Shown here one piece after another: positions 24,984-35,412 of a DNA stretch of 64,000 bases (positions are counted from its first letter, which is position 1; every line of letters begins with the position of its first letter). This DNA is from Lachnospiraceae bacterium (lineage in GTDB: Bacteria; Bacillota; Clostridia; Lachnospirales; Lachnospiraceae): positions 1 through 64,000 of the forward strand of contig JAJQHQ010000101.1 in NCBI GenBank assembly GCA_021199655.1, read 5' to 3'. The notes under the pieces were generated by a model, which searched no databases, was not told the DNA's origin, and saw only the letters and a list, made by a program, of their open reading frames with translations. Position numbers and translations under genes: made by a program.

Positions 24984-26732
24984 ATGATTCGTACACTTGC
25001 GAAGCAGGTAAAGGAATACCGGAACGCCTCGATCGTTACGCCGCTTTTCATGCTGCTGGAGGTAGTGATGGAGACGATGATCCCGTTTCTGATGGCCTCC
25101 ATCATTGACGACGGCGTCAACAAGGGCGACATCGGACACATCTACCGCGTTGGCGGCCTGATGATCGTCTGTGCGCTGATCGGGCTTTGCGGCGGTATGC
25201 TGGGCGGCCGGTTCGGCGCCAAGGCCTCCGCCGGACTGGCGAAGAATCTTCGTGCATCGATGTTCGAGCACATCCAGTCCTTTTCCTTTTCCAACATTGA
25301 CAAATTCAGTCCGGCCGGTCTTGTGACCCGCCTGACGACGGATGTGACCAACATCCAGAACGCCTGGCAGATGATCCTGAAGATGGCAATGCGGGCTCCG
25401 GCCAGCATCATCTGCGCTCTGGTCATGGCTTTTATGATCAACGCCAGACTTGCCTCCATCTATCTTGTCGCGGCGCTCCTGCTCGGCACGGCTCTGATCT
25501 TTCTGGTCATGCACGCCACAAAATATTTCCAGCAGGTCTTCCCGAAATACGACGACCTGAACGCGTCAATTGAGGAGAACGTCTCCGCCATCCGCGTTGT
25601 CAAAGCGTATGTGCGTGAGGATCATGAGACGAAAAAACTGAATAAAGCCAGCGAAAACATCTATAAGCTTTTTGTAAAAGCGGAGCACAACGTCATTATC
25701 AATAATCCGCTGATGCAGCTTACCGTATACAGCTGCATCATCCTGATCAGCTGGATCGGCGCAAAGATGATCGTATCTTCCTCTCTTACGACCGGAGAGC
25801 TGATGAGTCTTCTGACCTACTGCATGAACATTCTCTCCAGTCTGATGATGCTCTCGATGATCTTTGTCATGATCTCGATGAGTGTGGCCAGCGCGCGCCG
25901 TATCTGCGAGGTGCTGGATGAGGAACCGGAGCTTGTCAATCCCAGGCAGCCGGTCATGAAAGTAGCGGACGGCAGCATCTGCTTTGAGCATGTAAACTTT
26001 TCCTATCATAAAGGAAGTCAGGAGCATGTGCTTACCGATATCAATCTTGACATCCGTTCCGGCGAGACGATCGGCATCATCGGCGGCACCGGCAGTGCCA
26101 AGACGAGCCTGGTGAACCTGATCAGCCGTCTTTACGATGTGTCGGACGGACAGATTAAAGTCGGCGGCGTCGACGTACGCGACTATGATATGGAAGTGCT
26201 GCGCAACCAGGTGGCTGTTGTTCTCCAGAAGAACGTCCTCTTCTCCGGCAGCATTTATGAGAACCTGCGCTGGGGCAATAAAAATGCCACGGAGGAGGAA
26301 TGCCAGGAAGCCTGCCGGCTCGCCTGCGCAGACGATTTCATCCGCTCATTCCCGGACGGCTACAATACGCACATTGAGCAGGGAGGCTCCAATGTCTCCG
26401 GCGGACAGAAGCAGCGTCTCTGCATCGCCCGCGCTCTTTTGAAAAATCCGAAGATCCTCATCCTCGACGACAGCACAAGCGCCGTGGATACCGCGACCGA
26501 CGCAAAGATCCGCCGCGCGTTCCGCGAGGACATCCCGAACACGACAAAGCTGATCATCGCGCAGCGCATTTCCAGTGTACAGGACGCGGACCGGATCATT
26601 GTCATGGACGAAGGCCGGATCAACGGCTTTGGCACTCACGAAGAACTGCTTGCTTCGAATGAGATCTACCGCGAGGTATACGAATCCCAGACGGGCGGCG
26701 GCGGCGATTTTGATGAAAAGGCAGGTGACTGA
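24984..26732 (+). CDS. ABC exporter subunit with degenerate nucleotide site
   Basis: Protein of 582 residues, six membrane segments then an ATPase domain, of the heterodimeric exporter type (LmrC/BmrC-like). The start at MIRTLAKQVK is set by AAAGGAG eight bases upstream; the frame is open further upstream but has no binding site there. Walker A is GGTGSAKT, signature VSGGQKQR, and Walker B is LILDDSTSAVD, where the catalytic Glu is replaced by Asp. This marks the degenerate site of asymmetric exporters. Its partner starts three bases after its stop codon. Substrate may be a drug, lipid or peptide. Confidence 0.88.
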   Translation: MIRTLAKQVKEYRNASIVTPLFMLLEVVMETMIPFLMASIIDDGVNKGDIGHIYRVGGLMIVCALIGLCGGMLGGRFGAKASAGLAKNLRASMFEHIQSFSFSNIDKFSPAGLVTRLTTDVTNIQNAWQMILKMAMRAPASIICALVMAFMINARLASIYLVAALLLGTALIFLVMHATKYFQQVFPKYDDLNASIEENVSAIRVVKAYVREDHETKKLNKASENIYKLFVKAEHNVIINNPLMQLTVYSCIILISWIGAKMIVSSSLTTGELMSLLTYCMNILSSLMMLSMIFVMISMSVASARRICEVLDEEPELVNPRQPVMKVADGSICFEHVNFSYHKGSQEHVLTDINLDIRSGETIGIIGGTGSAKTSLVNLISRLYDVSDGQIKVGGVDVRDYDMEVLRNQVAVVLQKNVLFSGSIYENLRWGNKNATEEECQEACRLACADDFIRSFPDGYNTHIEQGGSNVSGGQKQRLCIARALLKNPKILILDDSTSAVDTATDAKIRRAFREDIPNTTKLIIAQRISSVQDADRIIVMDEGRINGFGTHEELLASNEIYREVYESQTGGGGDFDEKAGD

Positions 26733-26734
26733 TT

Positions 26735-28639
26735 ATGCCAGGACCAGGGTCAAGACCCCCGCGCGGAGTCAAATCAAACGTACAGAATCCCGGGAAGCTG
26801 CTCGTCCGGCTGATGGGCTATATTTTCCGTGATTACAAATTTCACTGCATTGCCGTATTCATACTGATCTGTTTGAGCGTACTGGCCAATGTACAGGGAA
26901 CGCTCTTTATGAAAAACCTGATTGACGATTACATCACGCCGTTTCTGCTGACGGATAATCCGGACTTCGGCCCGCTTGCCCGCGCGATCGGCCGGGTGGC
27001 CTGCTTTTACGCGATCGGCGTTGTCTCCGGTTACCTGTACAACCGCATCATGGTAACAGTGTCGCAGGGGACGCTGAAGCATTTAAGGGACGATCTGTTC
27101 TCCCATATGGAGACGCTCCCCATCAAATATTTTGACACGCACGCGCACGGCGACATCATGTCCGTTTACACGAACGACATCGATACGCTGCGCCAGATGA
27201 TCAGCCAGAGTCTTCCGCAGATTATCAATGCAGCCTTTACCATCGTCAGTGTGTTCATCAGTATGCTGATCCTGAGCATTCCGTTGACGCTGGTGACGCT
27301 CGTCATGGTATGCGTGATGCTCTACTGTACCAGGAAATCCACTACCTTAAGCGGCAAATACTTCATGGAGCAGCAGAGAAACCTCGGTATCGTGAACGGC
27401 TATATCGAAGAAATGATGAAGGGTCAGAAGGTCGTCAAGGTCTTCTGTCATGAGGAAGAAAGCATTGAGCAGTTTTCTGAGCTGAATGAAGCGCTCCGCG
27501 ACAGCGCGGACAAAGCCAATACGTACTCCAGCTTCTTAGGCCCGATCAACGCCCAGCTGGGCAATGTCAGCTACGTACTCTGCGCGATCGTCGGCGGCAT
27601 CCTCGCCCTGAACGGTGTCGGCGGTTTCACGCTCGGCGGGCTTGCAAGCTTCCTGACGTTCAACAAGAGTTTCAGTATGCCGATCAATCAGGTCAGCCAG
27701 CAGTTCAACGCCATCATCATGGCGATGGCCGGCGCGGATCGTATCTTCCGCCTCATGGACGAGAAATCAGAGACCGACGACGGCTATGTGACGCTGGTTC
27801 ATGCAAAAGAAGTCAACGGAAAGCTGACCGAATCCGAGACAAGGACCGGCCGCTGGGCATGGAAGCACATCCATCAGGCGGACGGCTCTGTAGACTATAA
27901 GGAGCTGACCGGCGATATCGTCTTTGACGGTGTGGATTTCGGATATACGGACGACAAGATTGTCCTTCACGACATTAAGCTCTATGCGACGCCGGGTCAG
28001 AAGATCGCGTTCGTCGGCTCCACCGGTGCCGGAAAGACCACGATCACGAACCTGATCAACCGCTTCTATGACATCCAGGACGGCAAGATCCGTTACGACG
28101 GCATCAATATCAATAAGATCAAAAAGGCCGACCTGCGCCGCTCGCTCGGCATCGTGCTGCAGGATACGCACCTGTTCACCGGCACGGTCAGCGAGAACAT
28201 CCGCTTCGGCAAGCTGGACGCGACCGACGAGGAGGTCGTAGCTGCCGCGAAGCTCGCGAACGCGGACGGCTTCATCCGCCGTCTCCCGCAGGGCTACGAC
28301 ACCATGCTGACCGGCGACGGCGCAAACTTAAGCCAGGGCCAGCGTCAGCTGCTCGCCATCGCCCGCGCTGCCATTGCCGACCCGCCGGTACTGATCCTCG
28401 ATGAAGCGACGAGTTCCATCGATACCCGTACCGAGCGCATCGTTCAGGAGGGCATGGACCACCTGATGGCCGGACGCACGACCTTCGTGATCGCGCACCG
28501 GCTCTCCACTGTTCAGAATTCCGACTGCATCATGGTACTCGAGCAGGGCCGCATCATCGAGCGCGGCACGCACGACCAGCTGATCGAAGAGAAGGGGCGG
28601 TACTACCAGTTGTATACGGGAAACGCGATCGGGGCGTAA
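26735..28639 (+). CDS. ABC exporter subunit with canonical nucleotide site
   Basis: Protein of 634 residues, partner of the previous gene. Six membrane segments are followed by an ATPase domain with Walker A GSTGAGKT, signature LSQGQRQL and Walker B LILDEATSSID carrying the catalytic Glu. A link of about 40 residues (residues 345-400, VTLVHAKEVNGKL to VDYKELTGD) between the membrane and ATPase domains is longer than usual. Gly/Pro/Arg-rich first 15 residues precede the membrane part. A strong terminator follows. Confidence 0.88.
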   Translation: MPGPGSRPPRGVKSNVQNPGKLLVRLMGYIFRDYKFHCIAVFILICLSVLANVQGTLFMKNLIDDYITPFLLTDNPDFGPLARAIGRVACFYAIGVVSGYLYNRIMVTVSQGTLKHLRDDLFSHMETLPIKYFDTHAHGDIMSVYTNDIDTLRQMISQSLPQIINAAFTIVSVFISMLILSIPLTLVTLVMVCVMLYCTRKSTTLSGKYFMEQQRNLGIVNGYIEEMMKGQKVVKVFCHEEESIEQFSELNEALRDSADKANTYSSFLGPINAQLGNVSYVLCAIVGGILALNGVGGFTLGGLASFLTFNKSFSMPINQVSQQFNAIIMAMAGADRIFRLMDEKSETDDGYVTLVHAKEVNGKLTESETRTGRWAWKHIHQADGSVDYKELTGDIVFDGVDFGYTDDKIVLHDIKLYATPGQKIAFVGSTGAGKTTITNLINRFYDIQDGKIRYDGININKIKKADLRRSLGIVLQDTHLFTGTVSENIRFGKLDATDEEVVAAAKLANADGFIRRLPQGYDTMLTGDGANLSQGQRQLLAIARAAIADPPVLILDEATSSIDTRTERIVQEGMDHLMAGRTTFVIAHRLSTVQNSDCIMVLEQGRIIERGTHDQLIEEKGRYYQLYTGNAIGA

Positions 28640-28649
28640 AGCCTGATAA

Positions 28650-28694
28650 ACGAGAAGCCCCACCAGCATATCGCTGGTGGGGCTTCTCGTTTCA
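28650..28694. terminator. Strong bidirectional terminator
   Basis: An 18-base perfect stem (28650-28667 with 28673-28690, core GAAGCCCCACCAGC) and a 5-base loop lie directly after the exporter operon. T-rich flank follows on the plus strand. Confidence 0.9.
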
Positions 28695-28710
28695 TTTACT
28701 CTTTTATCAC

Positions 28711-28983
28711 TCATGCGCTCTTGCGCACAGTTACTTCAAAGGTTTCTGTAACGGTCTCTCCGTTGTAGGTGATCTCTGCCGTAAGCTCCACTTTTACGTT
28801 TTCTTCGCTGCGGGTCACCGCGCCTGTCTCGCTAACTGCGTCCGGCTCTGAGGAGGTCCAGATGATCGTCGCGCCGTCGGTCAGACCGTTGGCCGTGAAG
28901 CCCGAATAGATCAGAGTATCCACGTAGGTATAGTCCGAGTCGGTCGTTTTTGACGCCAGGCAGGCGATGCAGGAACGGATCCA
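28711..28983 (-). pseudogene. C-terminal remnant of a secreted Ig-like-domain protein
   Basis: The open frame ends with a recognisable bacterial Ig-like fold fragment: WTSSEPDAVSETGAVT, then ELTAEITYNGETVTETFEV and a stop. Only one such domain remains, with no proper start, signal peptide or binding site; a GTG at 28923 is the only start codon. Similar atrophied Ig domains end large secreted glycosidases of gut Clostridia. I read it as the tail of a lost enzyme next to GH51. Confidence 0.4.
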
Positions 28984-29056
28984 GATCGACGAAGTGCAGC
29001 AATACAGCAGATACGCACCGGTGCTGCCGTCTTCCTGTTAACAAGCGCATATCCGG

Positions 29057-29353
29057 TTACGTTCTTTCCGTATCGCAACAGACACACGGTCCCCACTTTG
29101 CCGGAACATGCGGGCATCCTCTCACGCGCATCGCCGCGCGCAGCTCAACATAACAGCCGCACAAAACGCACATACCGGAAAGCAGTTTGTCGCATGTGCG
29201 GCAAACTGCCAGTCTTTCCTCGTATACCGCATCCGGCACCTTATCGTCCGATGACAGGCTGTTCAGATACGTATACAGATTCGCATAACTGTCGCGTTCC
29301 GCCATGTCCCGCAAAAGGCATCTTCTGCAGATCCGCGTTGAAGTCTCTTTCAT
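29057..29353 (-). CDS. Small cysteine-rich protein, DUF6171-like
   Basis: Protein of 98 residues with CRRCLLRDM near the start, CRTCDKL and GMCVLCGCYVELRAA in the middle and a final CPH. This order of cysteine pairs matches a small family I remember as DUF6171, common in Lachnospiraceae and of unknown function; it should bind zinc. The usual form ends soon after CP-x-KW, while this one has 13 more residues (ending CVCCDTERT), which may be read-through of a damaged end. It follows GH51 on the same strand by 28 bases. The start has only a weak binding site. Confidence 0.6.
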   Translation of the reverse strand: MKETSTRICRRCLLRDMAERDSYANLYTYLNSLSSDDKVPDAVYEERLAVCRTCDKLLSGMCVLCGCYVELRAAMRVRGCPHVPAKWGPCVCCDTERT

Positions 29354-29381
29354 TTGAATTTGCCTGCCCAAAGATCAGATT

Positions 29382-30935
29382 TTACCGCACAGCCAGATGA
29401 ATCACGGAGCAGGCCGGTATCGTGAAGCAAAGCCCGTTCTCTGTGCGCTTCACATCGTTAAAAGTAATCGCCTTTACCGCTTCCGGCGCCTCAAACGTAT
29501 TCATGGCTGCCATCGTTCCGGTCAGGATTTCTCCCGTAACCGCTGCGCAGCCGCCTTTCTCCGCAGCTGTTCCCGCATTCACAGCACTGCTGCCGGAGGC
29601 TCTGCCCTGAATTTCCGCATCAATCTCGTAAGCTTCCTCAAGCGACAGGTTCGCCACCGTGATATGCAGCACGCCATCCTGATCGACAGATACGGATTCC
29701 GTCAGGTTCGGCACATAATTCTCCGTCTCAAGTCCGATCGGAGCCGCCTCGATGCTGCTCTCTACAAGCTGCGCATCCTGATGGTCGCGGTACATACGGA
29801 AAACATGCCAGGTCGGCGTCTTGATCATCTGCGCGCCGTCCGTCAGGATCACAGCCTGCAGGACGTTTACCATCTGCGCAATGTTCGCCATCCTTACGCG
29901 GTCACTGTGCTTATTGAAGATATTGAGCGTCAGAGCCGCCACCAGCGCGTCACGCATGGTGTTCTGCTGGTAAAGGAAGCCCGGATTCGTCCCCGGCTCC
30001 ACATCGTACCAGGTACCCCACTCATCGACCATCAGGCCGATTTTTTTCTGCGGGTCAAATTCGTCCATGATCGCGCCGTGCTTCTGCACGAGTTCTTCCA
30101 TAAAATATGCCTTATGAAGGGTCTTGTAGTATTCTTTTTCATCAAACACTGTCGCGCTGCCCTTATGGTTCCATTCCTCTCCGGGAACCGTATAATAGTG
30201 CAGCGACAGACCGTCCATGAAGCCGTGCTGTTCTTCCTGACTGCGCGTAAAGCAGGTCTTAAGAACCTCACGGGTCCACTCATAGTCGTCCACGTTCGGC
30301 CCGCAGCAGATCTTCTGAATCTTATGATCCTGATGATAATCCCGCACATAGGTCTGATAACGGCGGTATTCGTTGGCATAAAAGTCCGGATTCATGTTCC
30401 CACCACAGCCCCAGTTTTCATTGCCGACGCCGAAATAATTCACCCGCCAGGATGCCTCATGTCCGTTCTTTGCACGCTCGTCCGCCATCGGGGACACGCC
30501 GTCAAACGTCATGTACTCCACCCACTCGGACATTTCCCGCACCGTGCCGCTTCCCACGTTGCCGTTCACGTATGTCTCACAGCCAAGCTGGCGGCAGAGT
30601 TCAAAATACTCATGCGTTCCGAAGCTGTTGTCTTCCACAACGCCGCCCCAGTGTGTATTGATCATCTTCTTGCGGTTCTCTTTCGGGCCGATGCCGTCTT
30701 TCCAGTGATATTCATCCGCGAAGCAGCCGCCCGGCCAGCGCAGCACCGGTACCCGGATCTCTTTCAGCGCCTCCACGACGTCTGTGCGCATCCCATTTAC
30801 ATTTTCAATCGGAGAATCTTCCCCCACATACAGCCCTTCATAGATGCATCTTCCAAGGTGTTCGGAAAAGTGTCCGTAAATCTCCTTATCGATCTTGTTC
30901 AGTACATGATCCGCATGAATCATTAATTTAGCCAT
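29382..30935 (-). CDS. abfA: GH51 alpha-L-arabinofuranosidase
   Basis: Protein of 517 residues that releases terminal arabinofuranose from arabinan or arabinoxylan oligomers. The GH51 barrel is clear: [15 protein letters not shown], acid/base Glu173 in [11 protein letters not shown] and nucleophile Glu305 in [11 protein letters not shown]-terminal beta-sandwich ends the protein. A stretch of Ala, Gly and Ser (about residues 438-465) inside that domain is an extra insertion. No signal peptide, so cytoplasmic. AAAAGGAG precedes the ATG. No arabinose genes are nearby, so it works on fragments imported by other systems. Confidence 0.92.
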   Translation of the reverse strand: MAKLMIHADHVLNKIDKEIYGHFSEHLGRCIYEGLYVGEDSPIENVNGMRTDVVEALKEIRVPVLRWPGGCFADEYHWKDGIGPKENRKKMINTHWGGVVEDNSFGTHEYFELCRQLGCETYVNGNVGSGTVREMSEWVEYMTFDGVSPMADERAKNGHEASWRVNYFGVGNENWGCGGNMNPDFYANEYRRYQTYVRDYHQDHKIQKICCGPNVDDYEWTREVLKTCFTRSQEEQHGFMDGLSLHYYTVPGEEWNHKGSATVFDEKEYYKTLHKAYFMEELVQKHGAIMDEFDPQKKIGLMVDEWGTWYDVEPGTNPGFLYQQNTMRDALVAALTLNIFNKHSDRVRMANIAQMVNVLQAVILTDGAQMIKTPTWHVFRMYRDHQDAQLVESSIEAAPIGLETENYVPNLTESVSVDQDGVLHITVANLSLEEAYEIDAEIQGRASGSSAVNAGTAAEKGGCAAVTGEILTGTMAAMNTFEAPEAVKAITFNDVKRTENGLCFTIPACSVIHLAVR

Positions 30936-30986
30936 TGTTTTTAGTCTCCTTTTACATGATCATTCTGCTGTTTCGAATCATAACTG

Positions 30987-31196
30987 TCAGGAGGGACTGT
31001 AGGAAATCCGTGTCCGTATATCCTGACCATAGTTTCCAAATCCACTTCCGAACAGGGTCAGGCCGCCGACATGATGTGCGTCGTCCGACACCTGCATTTT
31101 AAACCGGATTGTACTCTTGTAGTCCAGATGAAACCGCTGGATGTCTACATCCGATATCTGCAGTCCATCCACAAAGGTTCCCTTTTCATTGATCAC
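30987..31196 (-). pseudogene. C-terminal remnant of a regulator-like protein
   Basis: Open frame of 69 residues with GTG start and GGAG at about ten bases. The sequence (FVDGLQISDVDI, GGLTLFGSGFGNYGQDI) looks like the end of a longer regulatory protein, similar to C-terminal domains I remember in ArsR-like sugar regulators of Clostridia. No DNA-binding part is present between here and accDA. I treat it as a remnant; a short functional protein cannot be excluded. Confidence 0.35.
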
Positions 31197-31219
31197 GATC
31201 AGCTTCTCCGCTGAATGCC

Positions 31220-33016
31220 CTACATCTGGCGGAACCGGTTCTGTCTCTGCTCCATGATCTCCTGCGGACTCTTATCCGCACACTCATGGAAAAATTCCCG
31301 CATGTGCTTATCAATGATCTTTGCGATTTCCTCAAGACTCTCCTCTTCCGCCGGTTCATCCTCGCAGATGATGCGCTCGATGATGCCGAGCTCGTAGAGC
31401 TCCTGAGCGGTCACTTTCATCAGCTTCACCGCCTCATCGGCACGGCTCGCGTCTTTCCAGATGATCGAAGCAAAGCCCTCCGGAGAAAGGATCGAGTAGG
31501 TCGCGTTCTCCAGCATCCAGACTTCATTCGCCACCGCGAGCGCCAGTGCGCCGCCGCTGCCGCCCTGACCGATGATAATGGAAAGGATCGGCACCTTCAT
31601 TGTAGACATCTCATAGAGATTGCGCGCGATCGCTTCGCCCTGGCCGCGTTCCTCCGCTTCCATACCCGGATACGCGCCCGGTGTGTCAACGAAACAGATG
31701 ATCGGACGGTTAAACTTTTCCGCCTGCTTCATCAGGCGCAGAGATTTGCGGTAGCCCTCCGGGGAAGCCATGCCAAAGTTTCTTCCAATGGTTTCTTCCA
31801 TGGTCTTGCCGCGGTCCTGACCGATCACAGTCACCGGCACGCCACAGTAAGTGGCAAGACCGCCGACCACCGCAGCGTCATCCCCAAAATAACGGTCTCC
31901 ATGAAATTCTATAAAATCTTTAAAGAGGAAGTGAATATAATCGTCCGCGACCAGCCGCCCGGTCTTTCTTGCCTGATGGACTGCCTCCAGAGGCTCCGTG
32001 TGGCGCTTCGCAATCTTGTTCAGCGTCTTCTGCCGCATCGTACCGGAAAACGGCGCACGGCGGCTCTTCGGCGCATTATCTCTCCAGCTCTCAAATTGCC
32101 GCCGCATGGCCTCCGGAATCGACTCCGTTGAGGAGGTGTGCAGATTATTTTCCTCCGACCAGGTCTGCCAGGATTCCTGCCCGCTGTGCAGCTTCAGCAA
32201 AAGCCCCAGCATCGCCTTCTGATCCTTCCGCTCTACCACGCGGTCCACAAATCCATGTTCCTGCTGGAATTCCGCTCTCTGGAAGCCTTCCGGCAGCTTC
32301 TGCCGGATCGTCTGCTCGATCACACGCGGCCCCGCGAATCCGATCAGCGCCTTTGGTTCTGAGAGAATGATGTCGCCGAGCATCGCAAAGCTCGCCGTCA
32401 CACCGCCAGTCGTCGGGTCAGTCAGCACACTGATGTATAAAAGTCCCGCGTCCGAATGATTTTTGACCGCTGCGGACGTCTTTGCCATCTGCATCAGGGA
32501 AACGATGCCTTCCTGCATTCTCGCGCCGCCGCTCGCCGCGTACACGATCACCGGCAGCCTTCTCTCTGTCGCACGTTCAAACGCTCTGGCCACCTTCTCG
32601 CCAACGTTGTAGCCCATGCTTCCCATCAGGAACCGGCAGTCGCAGACCATGATCGCTGTCTCAAAACCATTGATCTTCCCGTATCCGGTCACGATTGCCT
32701 CGTTCAGGGAGGTCTTCTCCTTCACAGCCGCCAGCTTGTCCTCATATTCCGGGTAGTCCAGCGGATTGACTTCTTCCATCTGCGCATCCCATTCCTCAAA
32801 AGTCCCGGCATCAAGGATCATCTCCATCCGTCGGTAAGCATGCACGCGGAAATGATATCCGCACTTCGGACAAATGTAGTAATTCTCCTTCAGCTCCTGC
32901 GCGGTAAACGTCGCGCCGCATTTTTTGCACGGACGCTTTTCCGAGCGTTTTTCCGGCTCCTTTGCTTCCGTCTGCGTGCGCGCGTTTTTGTCGAAAATCT
33001 GTTTCAGGCTCGGCAT
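31220..33016 (-). CDS. accDA: Fused acetyl-CoA carboxylase carboxyltransferase (AccD-AccA)
   Basis: Protein of 598 residues carrying both carboxyltransferase subunits for malonyl-CoA synthesis. Residues 1-285 are the beta subunit with a zinc ribbon (Cys30, Cys33, Cys49, Cys52) and the crotonase-like core ([12 protein letters not shown]). Residues about 330-590 are the alpha subunit ([48 protein letters not shown]). In most bacteria these are separate genes. AAAAGGAG precedes the ATG. accB and accC are not in this window. Confidence 0.92.
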   Translation of the reverse strand: MPSLKQIFDKNARTQTEAKEPEKRSEKRPCKKCGATFTAQELKENYYICPKCGYHFRVHAYRRMEMILDAGTFEEWDAQMEEVNPLDYPEYEDKLAAVKEKTSLNEAIVTGYGKINGFETAIMVCDCRFLMGSMGYNVGEKVARAFERATERRLPVIVYAASGGARMQEGIVSLMQMAKTSAAVKNHSDAGLLYISVLTDPTTGGVTASFAMLGDIILSEPKALIGFAGPRVIEQTIRQKLPEGFQRAEFQQEHGFVDRVVERKDQKAMLGLLLKLHSGQESWQTWSEENNLHTSSTESIPEAMRRQFESWRDNAPKSRRAPFSGTMRQKTLNKIAKRHTEPLEAVHQARKTGRLVADDYIHFLFKDFIEFHGDRYFGDDAAVVGGLATYCGVPVTVIGQDRGKTMEETIGRNFGMASPEGYRKSLRLMKQAEKFNRPIICFVDTPGAYPGMEAEERGQGEAIARNLYEMSTMKVPILSIIIGQGGSGGALALAVANEVWMLENATYSILSPEGFASIIWKDASRADEAVKLMKVTAQELYELGIIERIICEDEPAEEESLEEIAKIIDKHMREFFHECADKSPQEIMEQRQNRFRQM

Positions 33017-33119
33017 AATCTTGCTCCTTTTTATTACTTATCATGCAGTTCTATTGGTACCTGATCTTATATACAGCAGTACAATTCTGTCATTTTTCTG
33101 TCCCACGTATTCCTTGTGC

Positions 33120-34193
33120 TTACGCACTCTCCAGACGGCTCAGCTTTGCCGCCTGATCGGCCGCGATGCAGTGATCGATGATTTCCTGTATGTCGCCGTC
33201 CATGATCTTGTCCAGCCGGTACAGCGTAAGATTGATCCGGTGATCGGTCACACGCCCCTGCGGGAAATTGTAGGTGCGGATCTTCTCGGAGCGGTCTCCG
33301 GAACCCACCTGGCTGCGGCGGGCTTCCGCCTCCGCATCATGTGCTTTCTGAAGCTCCAGATCGTACAGCTTCGCACGCAGCACTTTTAAAGCCTTGTCCT
33401 TATTCTTCAGCTGTGACTTCTCGTCCTGGCAGGAGATCACAATGCCGGTCGGGATATGCGTCAGCCGGACCGCCGAATCCGTCGTGTTGACGCACTGCCC
33501 GCCGTTGCCGGAAGCACGGAACACATCAAATTTGCAGTCGTTCAGATCCAGCTGTACATCCACTTCTTCCGCCTCCGGCATGATCGCCACCGTGATCGTC
33601 GAAGTATGAATACGGCCGCCGGATTCCGTCTCCGGCACACGCTGGACGCGGTGTACCCCGGACTCATATTTCAGCATGGAGTACGCGCCCTGTCCGGTCA
33701 CCATGAAGCTGACAAACTTCATCCCGCCAATGCCGATCTCTTCGACATCCATCGTCTCCACCTTCCAGCGGCGGCTTTCCGCGTAATGCACATACATGCG
33801 GTAGATCTCCGCGGCAAAGAGCGCCGCTTCATCTCCGCCTGCTCCCGCGCGGATCTCAATGATAACATTCTTCTCATCATTCGGATCTTTAGGAAGCAGC
33901 AGGATCTTCAGCTTTCTCTCCAACTCACTGACTTTAGCCCGTGCGTCAGAAAGCTCTTCCTTCAGCATCTCCCGCATTTCCTCGTCGGATTCTTCCTCCA
34001 GCATCGCCAGAGACTCCTCTGCCGTCTGCTGGTATTTCTTGTATTCGCGATAAGCATCAACGAGCGGCTGCAGACTGCCCTGCTCTTTCAGCAGCTTCTG
34101 AAATCTCGCCTGATCCGCAATCACGGACGGCTCATTAAGCATATTCAGGATTTCCTCAAAGCGAATCAGCAAATCCTCCAGTTTATCAAACAT
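33120..34193 (-). CDS. prfA: Peptide chain release factor 1
   Basis: Protein of 357 residues, normal length. The GGQ motif that triggers peptide release lies in [13 protein letters not shown]. The downstream gene prmC encodes the enzyme that methylates this Gln. The RF1 anticodon-like region and helical N-terminal domain are intact. TGGAGG lies before the ATG. It reads UAG and UAA stops. Confidence 0.95.
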   Translation of the reverse strand: MFDKLEDLLIRFEEILNMLNEPSVIADQARFQKLLKEQGSLQPLVDAYREYKKYQQTAEESLAMLEEESDEEMREMLKEELSDARAKVSELERKLKILLLPKDPNDEKNVIIEIRAGAGGDEAALFAAEIYRMYVHYAESRRWKVETMDVEEIGIGGMKFVSFMVTGQGAYSMLKYESGVHRVQRVPETESGGRIHTSTITVAIMPEAEEVDVQLDLNDCKFDVFRASGNGGQCVNTTDSAVRLTHIPTGIVISCQDEKSQLKNKDKALKVLRAKLYDLELQKAHDAEAEARRSQVGSGDRSEKIRTYNFPQGRVTDHRINLTLYRLDKIMDGDIQEIIDHCIAADQAAKLSRLESA

Positions 34194-34251
34194 AACTTCC
34201 TCCAGAAAAATCTATAACCGTTATGAATTTCCAGGCAGTCTTCCGTTCCGG

Positions 34252-35412
34252 TCATCCCACACATTCGCATAACGGCATCTGTCCCGACACGACCCGGTCA
34301 TGACCCGGCAGATCTTTTGCAACCTGCACCGTCAAAAATCCGTTCTGCCGCATCAGCTCTGACACTGCTTCTCTCTGGTCAAATCCGATCTCCAGAAGCA
34401 GCCAGCCGCCCGGCAGCAGATATTCCCGGCTCTCCCGGATGATCCTCCGGTAAAACTCCAATCCGTCCTCTCCGCCGTCCAGAGCCATACGCGGCTCGTG
34501 CGCCCGCACCTCCTCCGACAGTTCCTCAATCACGGAGGATCGGATATATGGCGGGTTAGAGACGATCATATGGAATGTGGAAAAATCCCTCTTATTCAGT
34601 TTCCTCGTACAAAACGCAGAAAACAGATCGCTCCGCACAAACTGTACATCCGCCTGCAGCCGCCGGGCATTTTCGCGTGCTACGATAAGTGCCTTCTCCG
34701 AAATGTCGGAGGCTATGATTCGCAGGCTTCCTGCTGCGGTCTGTCCGAACTGGTATTCCTGTCGCGGCCGGCAGCTGTTCCTGTCCGTCGGGCTCTCCTG
34801 ACGCGGCTGCCATGATGTTTTGCCGTAATGCCGCTCCCACAGTTTCGTCAGACTCACCGCAATGCAGCCCGATCCGGTACAAAGATCGAGTACCTGTATC
34901 TCTGTCAGAGCTTTTTGCATTGATTCCCGAATCGATCCATCTGCCGGAGCATTTTGCACCGACTCCTGCAAAATCTGTCCGCTCTCCATTCCCGCGGCCG
35001 CAAGCTGTTCCAGCTTCGCAAGCGCCAGCTCCACCAGCGTCTCCGTATCCTGTCGGGGAATCAGAACATGCTCATTAACCAGAAATGGCATTCCCATGAA
35101 CTCCTGCTCCCCGGTCAGATGCTGAAGCGGGATGTGTGCACCGCGTCGATCGACCAGCGCAGCATACGCATCCCTCTGTTCTTCACTCATACAGTTGTCA
35201 CGGTCAGCCAGATAAGCGGCCCGGCTGATCCCGGTCACATATTCCAGCAGGAGCCACGCATCGACCGCCGCGTCCTCTATTCCGCAGGACGTCAGAAAAG
35301 CTTCCGCTTTTTTACAGGCAAATGCCAGGGAATTCTCTCCATTCAGCACAAACCGGGAGGATGCGCCAGACTTTTTGCATTCTGAAAGTTCCTGTCCTTC
35401 TGCGTGTTTCAT
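34252..35412 (-). CDS. prmC: Release factor glutamine methyltransferase with inserts
   Basis: Protein of 386 residues, about 100 longer than usual. The helical N-domain (YLADRDNCMSEEQ, IPLQHLTGEQEFMG) and SAM domain (VLDLCTGSGCIAVSL, then SNPPYI) are intact. Extra residues lie at about 140-168 (Gln/Ala/Glu-rich) and about 193-224 (QPRQESPTDRNSCRPRQE), both in loops around the SAM-binding strand. The start codon overlaps the stop of the DUF1385 gene (ATGA), so the two are coupled. Confidence 0.9.
   Translation of the reverse strand: MKHAEGQELSECKKSGASSRFVLNGENSLAFACKKAEAFLTSCGIEDAAVDAWLLLEYVTGISRAAYLADRDNCMSEEQRDAYAALVDRRGAHIPLQHLTGEQEFMGMPFLVNEHVLIPRQDTETLVELALAKLEQLAAAGMESGQILQESVQNAPADGSIRESMQKALTEIQVLDLCTGSGCIAVSLTKLWERHYGKTSWQPRQESPTDRNSCRPRQEYQFGQTAAGSLRIIASDISEKALIVARENARRLQADVQFVRSDLFSAFCTRKLNKRDFSTFHMIVSNPPYIRSSVIEELSEEVRAHEPRMALDGGEDGLEFYRRIIRESREYLLPGGWLLLEIGFDQREAVSELMRQNGFLTVQVAKDLPGHDRVVSGQMPLCECVG

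Noticed and set aside
29397..30926. Long open frame of 509 codons on the plus strand opposite GH51
   Set aside because: It mirrors GH51 codon by codon, has biased His/Arg composition and no ribosome binding site. GH51 is certain from its catalytic motifs.
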